The translations under genes and the position numbers were made by a program. Positions 8,285 to 15,931 of a stretch of DNA of 64,000 nucleotides are shown here, one piece after another; within the stretch, counting starts at the first letter, position 1, and each line of letters begins with the position of its first letter. Source of the stretch: Variovorax sp. OV700 (GTDB lineage Bacteria > Pseudomonadota > Gammaproteobacteria > Burkholderiales > Burkholderiaceae_C). Where the stretch lies: the NCBI RefSeq assembly GCF_900099805.1, contig NZ_FNDR01000002.1, forward strand, positions 310,001 through 374,000, given 5' to 3'. A model generated the notes under the pieces. It did not search any database. It was given only the letters and a program-made list of their open reading frames with translations, and was not told the DNA's origin.

Positions 8285-9286
8285 CTATCGCACCTTGACG
8301 ACGACCTTGCCCCTGGAACGTCCCTGGGCGAGGTATTCCAGTGCTTCCTTGGCTTGCTCGAACGGAAACACCTTGTCGATCACCGGCCGGATGCGCTCGG
8401 CCTTGAGGAGTTCGCCAATCTCGGCGAGTTGATTGCCATCGGGGCGGGCAAAGAGAAACGAGTAGGTGACGCCCTGCGTCTTCGCCAGGCGCTTGATCTT
8501 TCGGCTCATCATTGCGAAGACGAACGTCAGGACGAAGTTCAGCCGTCGGGCGCGAGCGAATGCCGCATCCAGCGGCCCGACCAGGGAAACCATGGCGCCT
8601 CGCGACTTGAGGATGCCGACGGATTTCTCCATCGCATCACCCCTGACCGTGCCAAGCACCGCGTCGTAGCCGCGCAGCACGTTCTCGAATTCCTGCTTCT
8701 TGTAGTCGACGATCTCGTCTGCGCCGAGGCTGCGCACCAGTTCGACGTTGCCCGTGCTGGTGGTCGTCCCCACCTTGGCACCCAGGTGCTTGGCCAGCTG
8801 GATCGCAAAGGTGCCAATGCCGCCGGAGCCCGCAGGGATGAACACCTTCTGGCCGGCTTGAAGCTTCAGGCGTTCCTTCAGCGCTTGCCACGAGGTGAGC
8901 CCGACCATCGGGATCGATGCGGCTTGCACGAAGTCCAGGTTGGCCGGCTTCAGCGCGGCAGCGCCTTCGGGTACCACCGCGAACTCGGCGATCGAGCCCG
9001 TGCCCAAGTCGAAGATGCTGGCGAAGACGGCATCGCCTGGCTTGAAGCGGGTCACGCGGCTGCCGACCTCGGTCACCACACCGGCCAGGTCGCTGCCCAG
9101 CGTGGCCGGAAACTCGAACTTCACGACGGCTTTGAACAGCCCGGTCGGGATCATGTTGTCGATCGGGTTCACGCCCGCTGCGTGGACCTGCACCAGCATT
9201 TCGTCGGGCTTGAGCGTGGGACGGGGAACGTCGGTGAAGCCGATCTCGGGCGACTTGCCGTAGCGTTTGAAGGTGAGCGCTTTCAT
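8285..9286 (-). CDS. zinc-independent NADP quinone/enone oxidoreductase (MDR family)
   Basis: This 333-residue medium-chain dehydrogenase/reductase has an N-terminal GroES-like domain (about 1-120) and a Rossmann domain. The nucleotide motif is AGSGGIGTFAIQLAKHLGA. No structural or catalytic zinc cysteines are seen, placing it with quinone reductases and enoyl reductases. It reduces quinones or activated alkenes with NADPH in the cytoplasm. It is the first gene of the leftward group with the SDR and hydrolase. The 19-bp palindrome at 9364-9382, about 80 bases upstream, matches the one at the tetR start, so induction by electrophilic or quinone-like compounds through TetR is likely. Confidence 0.87.
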   Translation of the reverse strand: MKALTFKRYGKSPEIGFTDVPRPTLKPDEMLVQVHAAGVNPIDNMIPTGLFKAVVKFEFPATLGSDLAGVVTEVGSRVTRFKPGDAVFASIFDLGTGSIAEFAVVPEGAAALKPANLDFVQAASIPMVGLTSWQALKERLKLQAGQKVFIPAGSGGIGTFAIQLAKHLGAKVGTTTSTGNVELVRSLGADEIVDYKKQEFENVLRGYDAVLGTVRGDAMEKSVGILKSRGAMVSLVGPLDAAFARARRLNFVLTFVFAMMSRKIKRLAKTQGVTYSFLFARPDGNQLAEIGELLKAERIRPVIDKVFPFEQAKEALEYLAQGRSRGKVVVKVR

Positions 9287-9363
9287 ATCTTTCCTTGTTT
9301 CTGGCTTACACGGGTTTGCGAGCGGATCGGCGTAGGCGGCTTGATACCGCCAGTTTTCTTGTG

Positions 9364-9382
9364 TCGCATGATGAGCATCATA
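9364..9382. promoter_or_regulatory. probable TetR operator upstream of the quinone reductase operon
   Basis: A perfect inverted repeat ATGATG-AG-CATCAT occupies 9368-9381. Read over 19 bases (TCGCATGATGAGCATCATA) it matches the element at 10004-10022 at 17 positions. On the coding strand of the downstream operon it contains TATGAT, a possible -10 box. A TetR gene is the immediate upstream neighbour. Confidence 0.72.
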
Positions 9383-9421
9383 TTTAGAGGCGAAAGAAAT
9401 GGCGTTACTTTGCGAGGTGGT

Positions 9422-10009
9422 TCAACGCGGGGGCAGGTGCTTCAGCGCCGCTTCGCACAGGCTGGCCGACAGTGCGGGTTCATCGACCGCGCGCGCCAAC
9501 ATCAGCGTCCCCACCATGGTGGCGACGGTCACGAGCGCTCGTTCGTGGGCAGCAGGCTGACCCCAGTCCGGCGATTGGCGGGCGACGAAATCGATCATTT
9601 CCTTGATGTGCCGCGTGGTCACGCGGCGTACTTCCGCCGCCTGACGGGGCGTCTCCGAACCCAGCGCGGCCAGGGGGCAGCCCAGCTCCACCTGCGCCAG
9701 GTGCTGGGGCGACAGATAGGTGCGCAGCATGGAGTTCAATGCCTGCGCAGGCGGCACGCTGGCAACCACGCCCGCGGTCGCGGCGGCTGTTTCGGCGCAA
9801 GCCCGGGCCGCTGCTTCGGCCAGCATGGCCTCGCGGGACGGAAAGTGGGCGTAGAAGGCGCCGTGGGTCAGGCCAGCCTCCTTCATGATGTCGGCGACAC
9901 CCGTGCCGTCGTAGCCGCTGCGACGGATCGCCCGGGCGGCCGCCGACACGATGCGCTCGTGCGAAGCCTCCTTGGCGGCTGTCCTGACGTTGTGCTTTGC
10001 GGTTCGCAT
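9422..10009 (-). CDS. TetR/AcrR family transcriptional regulator
   Basis: This regulator of about 195 residues has an N-terminal helix-turn-helix; the recognition part is GVADIMKEAGLTHGAFYAHF. It ends with a TetR_C-type ligand domain of the YxaF/LmrA kind. The start is uncertain. The ATG at 10007-10009 (MRTAKHNV) gives the usual distance to the HTH, while an in-frame ATG at 10037-10039 would add ten residues. No strong ribosome site marks either. The 19-bp palindrome at 10004-10022 overlaps this start, and a near copy precedes the quinone reductase operon, which suggests autorepression plus control of that operon. Confidence 0.85.
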   Translation of the reverse strand: MRTAKHNVRTAAKEASHERIVSAAARAIRRSGYDGTGVADIMKEAGLTHGAFYAHFPSREAMLAEAAARACAETAAATAGVVASVPPAQALNSMLRTYLSPQHLAQVELGCPLAALGSETPRQAAEVRRVTTRHIKEMIDFVARQSPDWGQPAAHERALVTVATMVGTLMLARAVDEPALSASLCEAALKHLPPR

Positions 10010-10022
10010 GATGCGTATCATA
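10004..10022. promoter_or_regulatory. probable TetR autoregulatory operator
   Basis: The element TCGCATGATGCGTATCATA overlaps the tetR translation start. Arms ATGAT and ATCAT pair across a four-base centre, and the outer TCG/CGA also pair. It differs at only two of 19 positions from the site at 9364-9382. Confidence 0.68.
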
Positions 10023-10069
10023 CGACATTTTCGCCGCATGTACAGCGCTTTTTCATGCGAGCCTGGGTT

Positions 10070-10549
10070 TCAGCCGCGCCGAGCCGCCTCGATCTTTGCG
10101 ATGTCGATCTTTGTCATCTCCATCATGGCTTCGAACGCGCGCTTGGCCGCCGCTGGATCGGGGTCTGCGATCGCCTCTATCAGCGCCCGCGGCGTGATCT
10201 GCCAGGACAGTCCCCACTTGTCCTTGCACCAGCCGCAGGCGCTTTCCTGGCCGCCGTTTTTGATGATCGCGTCCCACAGGCGGTCCGTCTCGGACTGGTT
10301 GTCGGTCGCAACCTGGAATGAAAAAGCCTCGTTGTGCTTGAACGCCGGGCCCCCATTCAGGCCGAGACAAGGGATGCCCATGACCGTGAACTCGACGGTC
10401 AGGATATCGCCCTCTTTGCCGGCGGGGTAGTCGCCGGGCGCGCGATGGACAGCGCCCACCGCGCTGTCCGGAAACGTATCGGCGTAGAACGTCGCGGCGT
10501 CCAGCGCGGTGCCGTCGTACCAAAGGCAAATCGTGTTCTTGCTGGTCAT
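10070..10549 (-). CDS. PhnB-like VOC family protein
   Basis: This 159-residue protein is of the PhnB type (older annotation: 3-demethylubiquinone-9 3-methyltransferase domain). It has the motifs FYADTFPDS, FTVMGIPCLGLNGGP and CGWCKDKWGLSWQITP, which are hallmarks of that family. These are vicinal-oxygen-chelate folds, often without known activity. It ends 30-60 bases before the tetR start on the same strand and could be cotranscribed with it. Function is unknown; small-molecule binding or isomerisation is the general family expectation. Confidence 0.8.
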   Translation of the reverse strand: MTSKNTICLWYDGTALDAATFYADTFPDSAVGAVHRAPGDYPAGKEGDILTVEFTVMGIPCLGLNGGPAFKHNEAFSFQVATDNQSETDRLWDAIIKNGGQESACGWCKDKWGLSWQITPRALIEAIADPDPAAAKRAFEAMMEMTKIDIAKIEAARRG

Positions 10550-10633
10550 CCTGGTTCTCCTAGGTTGGATCTGTCAGGTGCGCATGATTGCGCAATTGCA
10601 GCGGCAGGCAACACCCATCGCGCCGCGTCGGAC

Positions 10634-10981
10634 TTACTTCGCGCGCCCGTCGAAATGCTGCACCGGCACCGCATCCAGATCGATGCCCTCGAGGCATCGG
10701 ATGTTGATGGCCGCCATCTTGTTGCCCTTGGGATCGGTGCCCTCGCCGAAGGTGTGAATGCCGCAGACCGCGCAGAAGCGATGCGAGATCACATGCTTGT
10801 TGAACATGTAGGTGCTCATGTCCTCGGGCGGCGTTTTCAGCCGGAGCCGGTCGTGCGGCACGAACCACAGCAGCGATCCTCTGCGCTGGCACATCGAGCA
10901 ATTGCATGCCATCGCACCTTGAACGTCGCCCTCGACCTCGAAGGCGATCCGGCCGCAGTGGCAGCTACCTTGGTAATTCAT
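10634..10981 (-). CDS. GFA-family zinc protein
   Basis: This 115-residue glutathione-dependent formaldehyde-activating enzyme (GFA)-like protein has zinc-binding cysteines in GSCHCG, ACNCSMC and FCAVCG, with TF and FN segments in the usual places. The start MNYQGSCHCG has GGAGG 4 bases upstream and is chosen over a longer frame. Family members bind zinc and some act on S-hydroxymethyl-glutathione; most are uncharacterised. It lies 19 bases after the large hydrolase gene and 84 bases before the PhnB-like gene on the same strand. Confidence 0.83.
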   Translation of the reverse strand: MNYQGSCHCGRIAFEVEGDVQGAMACNCSMCQRRGSLLWFVPHDRLRLKTPPEDMSTYMFNKHVISHRFCAVCGIHTFGEGTDPKGNKMAAINIRCLEGIDLDAVPVQHFDGRAK

Positions 10982-11000
10982 AGGACCTCCAAGAAAAAAG

Positions 11001-13040
11001 CTAGGGCAGCACGGCGATCCGTCCATCCCTGGCTGCGTTGTCCATCCACCGTGCGGCGTCCTCGTCGAGCATCAGGCCCTCCGCCTGCAGACGCTGCACC
11101 GCGCTTTTCACTTTCGCGAGGTAGACCTCGCGGCTCGGGTAGCGTTTTGCAATCGGGAGCCGCGGGTCGCGCTTGGCGGCGGCCTCGGTGGCGGTCGCCG
11201 AGAAGGGCAGGTAGCTGCCGTCGAGGCCGCACAACTGGCCCGGCGCGAAGCCGGCCTTTCGCCGGTTCCAGCCGGTGTAGGTGGCCAGCGGAACGGCGAC
11301 GTCGGGCAGGCGGATGCCGGCCTCGTCGTTGCCGTCGGCATCGGTCCTGGGAACGAGGACCGTGTATGCGCGCGTGGCGTCGGGCCTTGCAGGCATTGCG
11401 CTGTCGTCGTTCACCATGAGAAGGTTGGGCGCGGGCAGCGTCACGCCGAGCGGCGACAGATCGGGAAACCGCATCGACGCGGCAGTCGCCTGCACCAACG
11501 TGCCGTCGCGCACGGTCGGGTGCCGGCTGGCCGGTGGCGCCTTGCCGTCGCGTGACCACTCGATCATGCGGGTCAGCAGTGCACGGTACACCGGCTGCTG
11601 TTGCGCCGGGTTGATGGGCGTTTCGCAGATGGGGGAGGTCGCGTTGCGCGCGGTGACGTGCTGCGTCGACGACATCAGGTACACGCGCACGTCATCGGGC
11701 AGCGCGATGTCGCGCCCGGCGCCGTCGGTGACGACCAGTGCGGCGCGGCCCTGCCAGTACTCGAGGCCGCTGTCGAGCTGAAAGACCTTGGGGCACGTCC
11801 GGTCGACAGCGCAGCGCGCGAGCAGGCCGCCCTGCCGGCCGCTCAGCGGATCGGTCGTGGTCGCGTAGCTGAACGGAAACTGGTCGCCGTAGAAGAAGTG
11901 GTCCTCGTGCTGGCGCGAGTAGCGGCCGGGCTGCGCCCAGCGCACGTTGGTGTAGGTCTTGCGCGAGCCGGCGATGGTCGCGACCATGCCGTCGAACACG
12001 CGCTGGCCGCCCGGGCCGGCATTGAAGCCCTGCCACACCCAGTCGCGCAGGAAGCGTCCCGATTGCGAGATGCCGATCGCCACCGTGGCCCTGGGCTTCA
12101 GGTCGGCCAGCGGGCTTGGCTGGCCGCTCGCGTCGGGCAGGCCGGTCTTCAGGTGCGACACGACGTCGCGCAGCGACGCCATGCCCAGGCCCATCGGGCG
12201 CGGGTCGCGTGCCGTGTACCTGAATTGGTAGATCGCGCCGGCATCGAAGCCGGCGGGGCGTTCGAATTCGATCGATCTGGCATCCTTGTAGCGCCACTGC
12301 GCGGGTCCGATCACGGTGGGTGAGGCTTCCGGCCGCGCACGCACGCTCAGTTCTCCCATCGCCGGATCGAGCGAGGCGGACGGGTAGCTCAAGGGCAAGG
12401 TGCCGCGCGGGCCGGGCGCGTCGAACACGATCTCCTCGAATGCGGCGCCTATGATCGGTTGCCCGCCTTGCATGGCTGTTGGCAGCACCATGCCGACGGT
12501 CTTGCCGGTGGCGTCCGCCGGAATGTCGCCCTGCCAGCCGACCCACAGCAGGGTATGGCCCTGGCGCATCAGCCATCCCGTGCCGGCTTCTTCGGCGCGA
12601 TCGGCCTGGAGGCCGCCGCCGTTGACGATCTCGAGCATCAGCTTGCGGCCGCGGTTCGCGACTTCGACCACCCATGTTCCCGATGCCCTCGCGCTGTCGC
12701 GTGGCCGCAGGATGACGACGTCGGCCTTGTAGCGAACCTTGCCGTCGGCCGATGCGGCCGCCCCCGCGTCGACGATGCCGCGGTTGGCCGGATGCGCCGG
12801 ATCGAGCGCCACCTGGGCTTGCGCGACCACGCGCTCGTAAGGGCCGGCATTGCCGAAAGCGCTGCCGCCGAATGCGGGCTGGCGCTCGCGCACGAGAAGC
12901 TGTTCGACCACCGCGGGCGCAGCGCCCGAAGCGGACATCTGCGCGCAGCCGGAAAAGGCGGAAAGAGCGGCAAGCAGTGCCGCCGCCATGATCGCGATTC
13001 GCCAGCGCAGGGCTTGCTCCGGGGCTACCAGTTTGCTCAT
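11001..13040 (-). CDS. large exported alpha/beta hydrolase (Abhydrolase_10-type)
   Basis: This 679-residue protein has a signal sequence ending at AFSGC (Cys32), an imperfect lipobox, so it may be a lipoprotein or a normal secreted protein. The rest is a long alpha/beta hydrolase-domain protein. The nucleophile motif is GISQSGR, in the middle third. The C-terminal part contains GWNRRKAGFAPGQLCGLDGSY, typical of this group. These proteins are common in aromatic- and terpenoid-degrading betaproteobacteria, but substrates are largely unknown. The start has GGAGA ahead of it, inside a short tandem repeat. It stands 19 bases upstream of the GFA-type gene. Confidence 0.82.
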   Translation of the reverse strand: MSKLVAPEQALRWRIAIMAAALLAALSAFSGCAQMSASGAAPAVVEQLLVRERQPAFGGSAFGNAGPYERVVAQAQVALDPAHPANRGIVDAGAAASADGKVRYKADVVILRPRDSARASGTWVVEVANRGRKLMLEIVNGGGLQADRAEEAGTGWLMRQGHTLLWVGWQGDIPADATGKTVGMVLPTAMQGGQPIIGAAFEEIVFDAPGPRGTLPLSYPSASLDPAMGELSVRARPEASPTVIGPAQWRYKDARSIEFERPAGFDAGAIYQFRYTARDPRPMGLGMASLRDVVSHLKTGLPDASGQPSPLADLKPRATVAIGISQSGRFLRDWVWQGFNAGPGGQRVFDGMVATIAGSRKTYTNVRWAQPGRYSRQHEDHFFYGDQFPFSYATTTDPLSGRQGGLLARCAVDRTCPKVFQLDSGLEYWQGRAALVVTDGAGRDIALPDDVRVYLMSSTQHVTARNATSPICETPINPAQQQPVYRALLTRMIEWSRDGKAPPASRHPTVRDGTLVQATAASMRFPDLSPLGVTLPAPNLLMVNDDSAMPARPDATRAYTVLVPRTDADGNDEAGIRLPDVAVPLATYTGWNRRKAGFAPGQLCGLDGSYLPFSATATEAAAKRDPRLPIAKRYPSREVYLAKVKSAVQRLQAEGLMLDEDAARWMDNAARDGRIAVLP

Positions 13041-13050
13041 TGTTTGTCTC

Positions 13051-13082
13051 CGTGTTTCCGTGTTTCCGTGTTTCCGTGTCTC
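13051..13082. repeat. tandem 8-bp repeat in the leader of the large hydrolase gene
   Basis: Four copies of CGTGTTTC (the last with one change, CGTGTCTC) lie just upstream of the hydrolase start. On the hydrolase strand the unit reads GAAACACG and the proximal copy supplies the GGAGA ribosome site. Slippage in this tract could change leader length. Confidence 0.8.
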
Positions 13083-13193
13083 CGGAATTGCCGGCGTCGC
13101 AGGCGCACCGGCACGGCATCATCATCATCTGGCGACGCCACCTTCAATACTCGTCGAGGAGGCAGGCCGTGGTCAACCAGAATCAATTCGACC

Positions 13194-13441
13194 TCAGCTA
13201 GCTCCAGTACCGGCACCGAGCCGCCCGAAGGCTTCCGACAGGCAATCGACGAACACCCTGATGCGCGATGAGAGCTGGTGCCGCTGCGCATAGACCGCGT
13301 AGATGTCGGCGCTGGGCGTTCGGTACTGCGGCAGCACCTGCACCAGGCGGCAGCTCGCCAGATAGCGCTCGATGTCCCATTCGGCGCGCATCACGATGCC
13401 GTGTCCATCGAGTGCCCAGCGCACAGCGATCTCTCCGTCGC
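13194..13441 (-). pseudogene. LysR-family regulator, C-terminal remnant
   Basis: About 82 codons match the end of a LysR-type substrate-binding domain (GEIAVRWALDGHGIVMRAEW, then RTPSADIYAVYAQRHQLSSR, then FVDCLSEAFGRL). The helix-turn-helix and roughly the first 220 residues are missing. The recognisable part stops abruptly near 13441, exactly where a rightward Bug-receptor remnant begins. It is best read as one half of a divergent LysR/Bug pair fused by a deletion. It would not encode a working regulator. Confidence 0.82.
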
Positions 13442-13880
13442 CAAATCCTCGCCCAAGGAGCTGACCTACGGCTCCAACGGCAACGGCACGGCGCAGCATC
13501 TCATCGGCCGACACCAACACGCCCGTGCTTCAGCACATCAAGGGCGGCAAGCTGCGCGCGCTGGCGGTCACCACGGCCAAGCGCTCCGCTGTGCTGCCCG
13601 ATGTGCCGCTCGAAGAGGCCGGGCTCAAGGGCTTCGACATCGGAACGTGGGTTGGCGTGCTGGCGCCGGCGGGCACGCCGAAGGACATCGTCGCGAAGCT
13701 GAATGCCGAGATGGTCAAGATCATCAAGTCGCCCGACTTCGGCGAGAGGATGCGTGCGATTGGCGCCGATCCGATCGGCGACAGCCCGGCCGACATGGCG
13801 AGCCGCATCCGCGAAGAAACCGTGAAATTCGCCAAGCTCGTGAAAGAGGGCAAGGTCACGATCGAACAGGTTCCAGGAGA
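13440..13880 (+). pseudogene. Bug/TctC-type substrate-binding protein, broken remnant
   Basis: The first segment (13440-13510) reads AKSSPKELTYGSNGNGTAQHLIG, a standard internal Bug motif. The sequence then continues in another frame from about 13508 with DTNTPVLQHIKGGKLRALAV and onward to IREETVKFAKLVKEGKV. About 40-45 residues between these motifs are missing, and the deletion shifts the frame. The signal peptide and first domain are also absent. There are therefore two lesions: loss of the 5' half together with the LysR promoter side, and an internal deletion. Confidence 0.83.
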
Positions 13881-13910
13881 CACTGTCACAGTTCGCCAGG
13901 AGAAAAAGGC

Positions 13911-14141
13911 ATGCGGCATTTGTTCAACGTGTTCGGCCAGGTCATGGCCATCGAGAGAGTCGAAGGCCGGTGGAACGGCTACCTGATGGGGCCGGATGGA
14001 AAGCGCCGGAAGGTGCAGCTCGGCATTCCGTCCGACGTCACTGGCGGCGAGCTTGCGCAATACCTCTACGACATCTATCACGAGCGTGCCACGCCCACGA
14101 ACGGCGACGTCTTCGAGATCGGAGCTTCTCCGCCACCCTGA
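13911..14141 (+). CDS. small protein of unknown function (76 aa)
   Basis: This short gene has AGGAG ahead of an ATG at 13911. The product starts MRHLFNVFGQVMAIERVEGR and continues through WNGYLMGPDGKRRKVQLGIP and LAQYLYDIYHERATP. It looks soluble, with beta-strand character then a helix, and resembles small conserved proteins without assigned function. It begins within the tail of the broken Bug gene, in a different frame. No function can be given. Confidence 0.6.
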   Translation: MRHLFNVFGQVMAIERVEGRWNGYLMGPDGKRRKVQLGIPSDVTGGELAQYLYDIYHERATPTNGDVFEIGASPPP

Positions 14142-14157
14142 AACCGGGAACCGAGAC

Positions 14158-14433
14158 TCACATCAGCCGCTGACCCCGCGCGAATCGCATCGAGGTTTTC
14201 GCCTGCTTGGGCGTGTCGCTCATCTTTGCGATTTCGGCAGCCCCGTCCTCCGTGATGCGCTTTACCGTCGCCATGCGCGATGCGGCGTACGGGCCGGTCG
14301 GATGGAGAGGTGCGATGTCGGCTTCTATCAGGCCTGTGGCCACAAGCACCGAGACGTGGCGGACCTCTTCCGGCTGGACGACCCGTACTGGCAGCGGGGT
14401 GTGCTGCAGTCTCATCAAGAACAAGAGCGGCAT
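14158..14433 (-). CDS. small hypothetical protein (91 aa)
   Basis: An ATG at 14431-14433 has GGAGG five bases upstream, which is strong support for a real gene. The product contains PLPVRVVQPEEVRHVSVLVA, GLIEADI and RMATVKRITEDGAAEIAKM, a pattern like small conserved betaproteobacterial proteins of unknown role. It is not membrane bound. It converges with the small gene ending at 14141, 16 bases away. Confidence 0.6.
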   Translation of the reverse strand: MPLLFLMRLQHTPLPVRVVQPEEVRHVSVLVATGLIEADIAPLHPTGPYAASRMATVKRITEDGAAEIAKMSDTPKQAKTSMRFARGQRLM

Positions 14434-14462
14434 TCATTCCTCCCATTGCCGGCATTTGACTG

Positions 14463-14485
14463 GGCTAAAAAAGCCGGCTTTTTTT
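14463..14485. terminator. possible bidirectional terminator or hairpin
   Basis: A short stem GGCT-AAAAA-AGCC is followed by GGC and seven T bases. The same stretch is also the palindrome AAAAAAGCCGGCTTTTTT. It stands between small genes and the PaiB-like gene. The stem is short, so function is uncertain. Confidence 0.45.
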
Positions 14486-14699
14486 GGTTTCCTGAATGTA
14501 GTCTTAAGTACCTCTTGTTTGCACCTAGCCACTCGTCATAGAGCGACGGTACTGTCAAGAGCATCGGCCCTTATTGATGAGTTGATTCGCGATCTCGTTG
14601 GGGAGACGGGAGTTCCGGGGGACAAAATACCCAGTGCCGTCGAGCGGTGCACTCCCTCTCGCAACAGCGCCCTCGACTCGACTGAATCTTGGAGTTTTC

Positions 14700-15350
14700 G
14701 TGTACATATCAAAGCATCACGTGCTGCCCGACCTCGCCGAAGCCCAGGCGCTGATGGAAGCCCATCCCCTTGGCGCCTGGGTTGCGCCCAGTAGTGAAGG
14801 GCTGGTCGCGAACCATGTTCCCTTTCTGCTGGACAGGTCGCGCGGCAAGCTCGGCACGCTTCTTGGCCACGTCTCGCGCGCCAATCCCGTATGGAGGCAG
14901 CTTCCCGATTCGGATCAGTCGGTGGTGATGTTCCAGGGCCCTCAGTCGTACATCGCACCTGGCTGGTATCCGGGCAAGCGGTCGCATGGGAAGGTCGTTC
15001 CCACTTGGAACTACGCGGTCGCGCATGCACACGGTGTTGCCCGGGCCATTACTGATGAAGCGTGGCTGCGCGACCTGCTGGTCCGCCTCACGGCTGTCCA
15101 TGAGTCCTCACGCCAATCGCCTTGGAAGGTGACGGACGCGCCGGCAGACTTCATCGACAAGCTCACGCGTGCCGTAGTGGGCATAGAAATTCCGATCGAA
15201 CGCCTGGTTGGCAAGCTCAAGGCGAGTCAGGACGAAGACCTGCAAGACAGGCAAGGGACCGTCGCCGGACTTGCGGCCGAGGGGACCGAGAACGCAGCGG
15301 CAATGGCCCGGCTTGTCGAGCGCGCCATGGCCGGACGTGAAGACGTTTGA
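14700..15350 (+). CDS. PaiB-like FMN-binding protein
   Basis: This 216-residue protein is of the FMN-binding split-barrel PaiB family. The GTG at 14700 (VYISKHHV, matching the MYIPKHF start of PaiB) has GGAG five bases upstream and is preferred over longer frames. Typical motifs are LVANHVPFLLD, GHVSRANPVW, QSYIAPGWYPGK and VPTWNYAVAHAHG, and the C-terminal helix has GIEIPIERLVGKLKASQ. Family members bind FMN or heme-like cofactors. Bacillus PaiB was described as a repressor of protease and sporulation genes, but most relatives are untested. It appears monocistronic. Confidence 0.88.
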   Translation: MYISKHHVLPDLAEAQALMEAHPLGAWVAPSSEGLVANHVPFLLDRSRGKLGTLLGHVSRANPVWRQLPDSDQSVVMFQGPQSYIAPGWYPGKRSHGKVVPTWNYAVAHAHGVARAITDEAWLRDLLVRLTAVHESSRQSPWKVTDAPADFIDKLTRAVVGIEIPIERLVGKLKASQDEDLQDRQGTVAGLAAEGTENAAAMARLVERAMAGREDV

Positions 15351-15397
15351 CCAAGCGCGACACCGCGCCCGCATCTTGCAGAATCCCGGGACAGAAA

Positions 15398-15763
15398 ATG
15401 CTCAATCCCTTCATCCTCATGTTCGCGTCGAGCCTTGCCACGGCGATGGGGGCGCCTGCTCACTCGACTGAAACGAAGCCTGTCGAAACCGCCACCGAGG
15501 CGGCGAGGCCGGTGACCACGTACGCGCGCCTCACTTCCTTCAAGGAAGAGTCCGACGGCAAGCTTTACGTCCGGCTGAAGTTGATCCCGAGGGCCAAGAT
15601 TCCATTCACGGTTCAGGCATTCAGGGTGAGGGACCGCACGCTGCTGGCGGGCATCGCCGAAGGTTCGTGGGTGAGGTTCACCGCGAAACACATCGATGGC
15701 GAAAACACGTTGACGTCCATCCACGTCGCCCCCGAGTGCAAGCGCTTTCGGGAGTGCGACTGA
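15398..15763 (+). CDS. exported CusF-like domain protein lacking copper ligands
   Basis: The ATG at 15398 gives 121 residues with a signal peptide (MLNPFILMFASSLATAMGAP). A single small beta-barrel region (about 40-118) follows the CusF-type pattern: TYARLTSF, IPFTVQAFRV, LLAGIAEGSWVRFTAK. Where CusF proteins carry the methionines of LPMTM, this protein has FTVQ, so the usual Cu/Ag ligands are absent. A periplasmic location is likely. The role may no longer be metal binding. It starts 47 bases after the PaiB-like gene and could share its transcript. Confidence 0.62.
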   Translation: MLNPFILMFASSLATAMGAPAHSTETKPVETATEAARPVTTYARLTSFKEESDGKLYVRLKLIPRAKIPFTVQAFRVRDRTLLAGIAEGSWVRFTAKHIDGENTLTSIHVAPECKRFRECD

Positions 15764-15931
15764 CGCGTCGATCCGCAAGGATTGCGGCAAGCATGCCGTG
15801 CGCTTCCGGCTGACGCGGGCGTCGGCGCAAACCTACGCTAAAAACCAAAGTCTTCACATTCAATGGCGCCGACGTCGAAAGGGGACTGAGGCGTGCCGTG
15901 CGTCTCACCGTCGGCGGACCAGGAGACAGCC

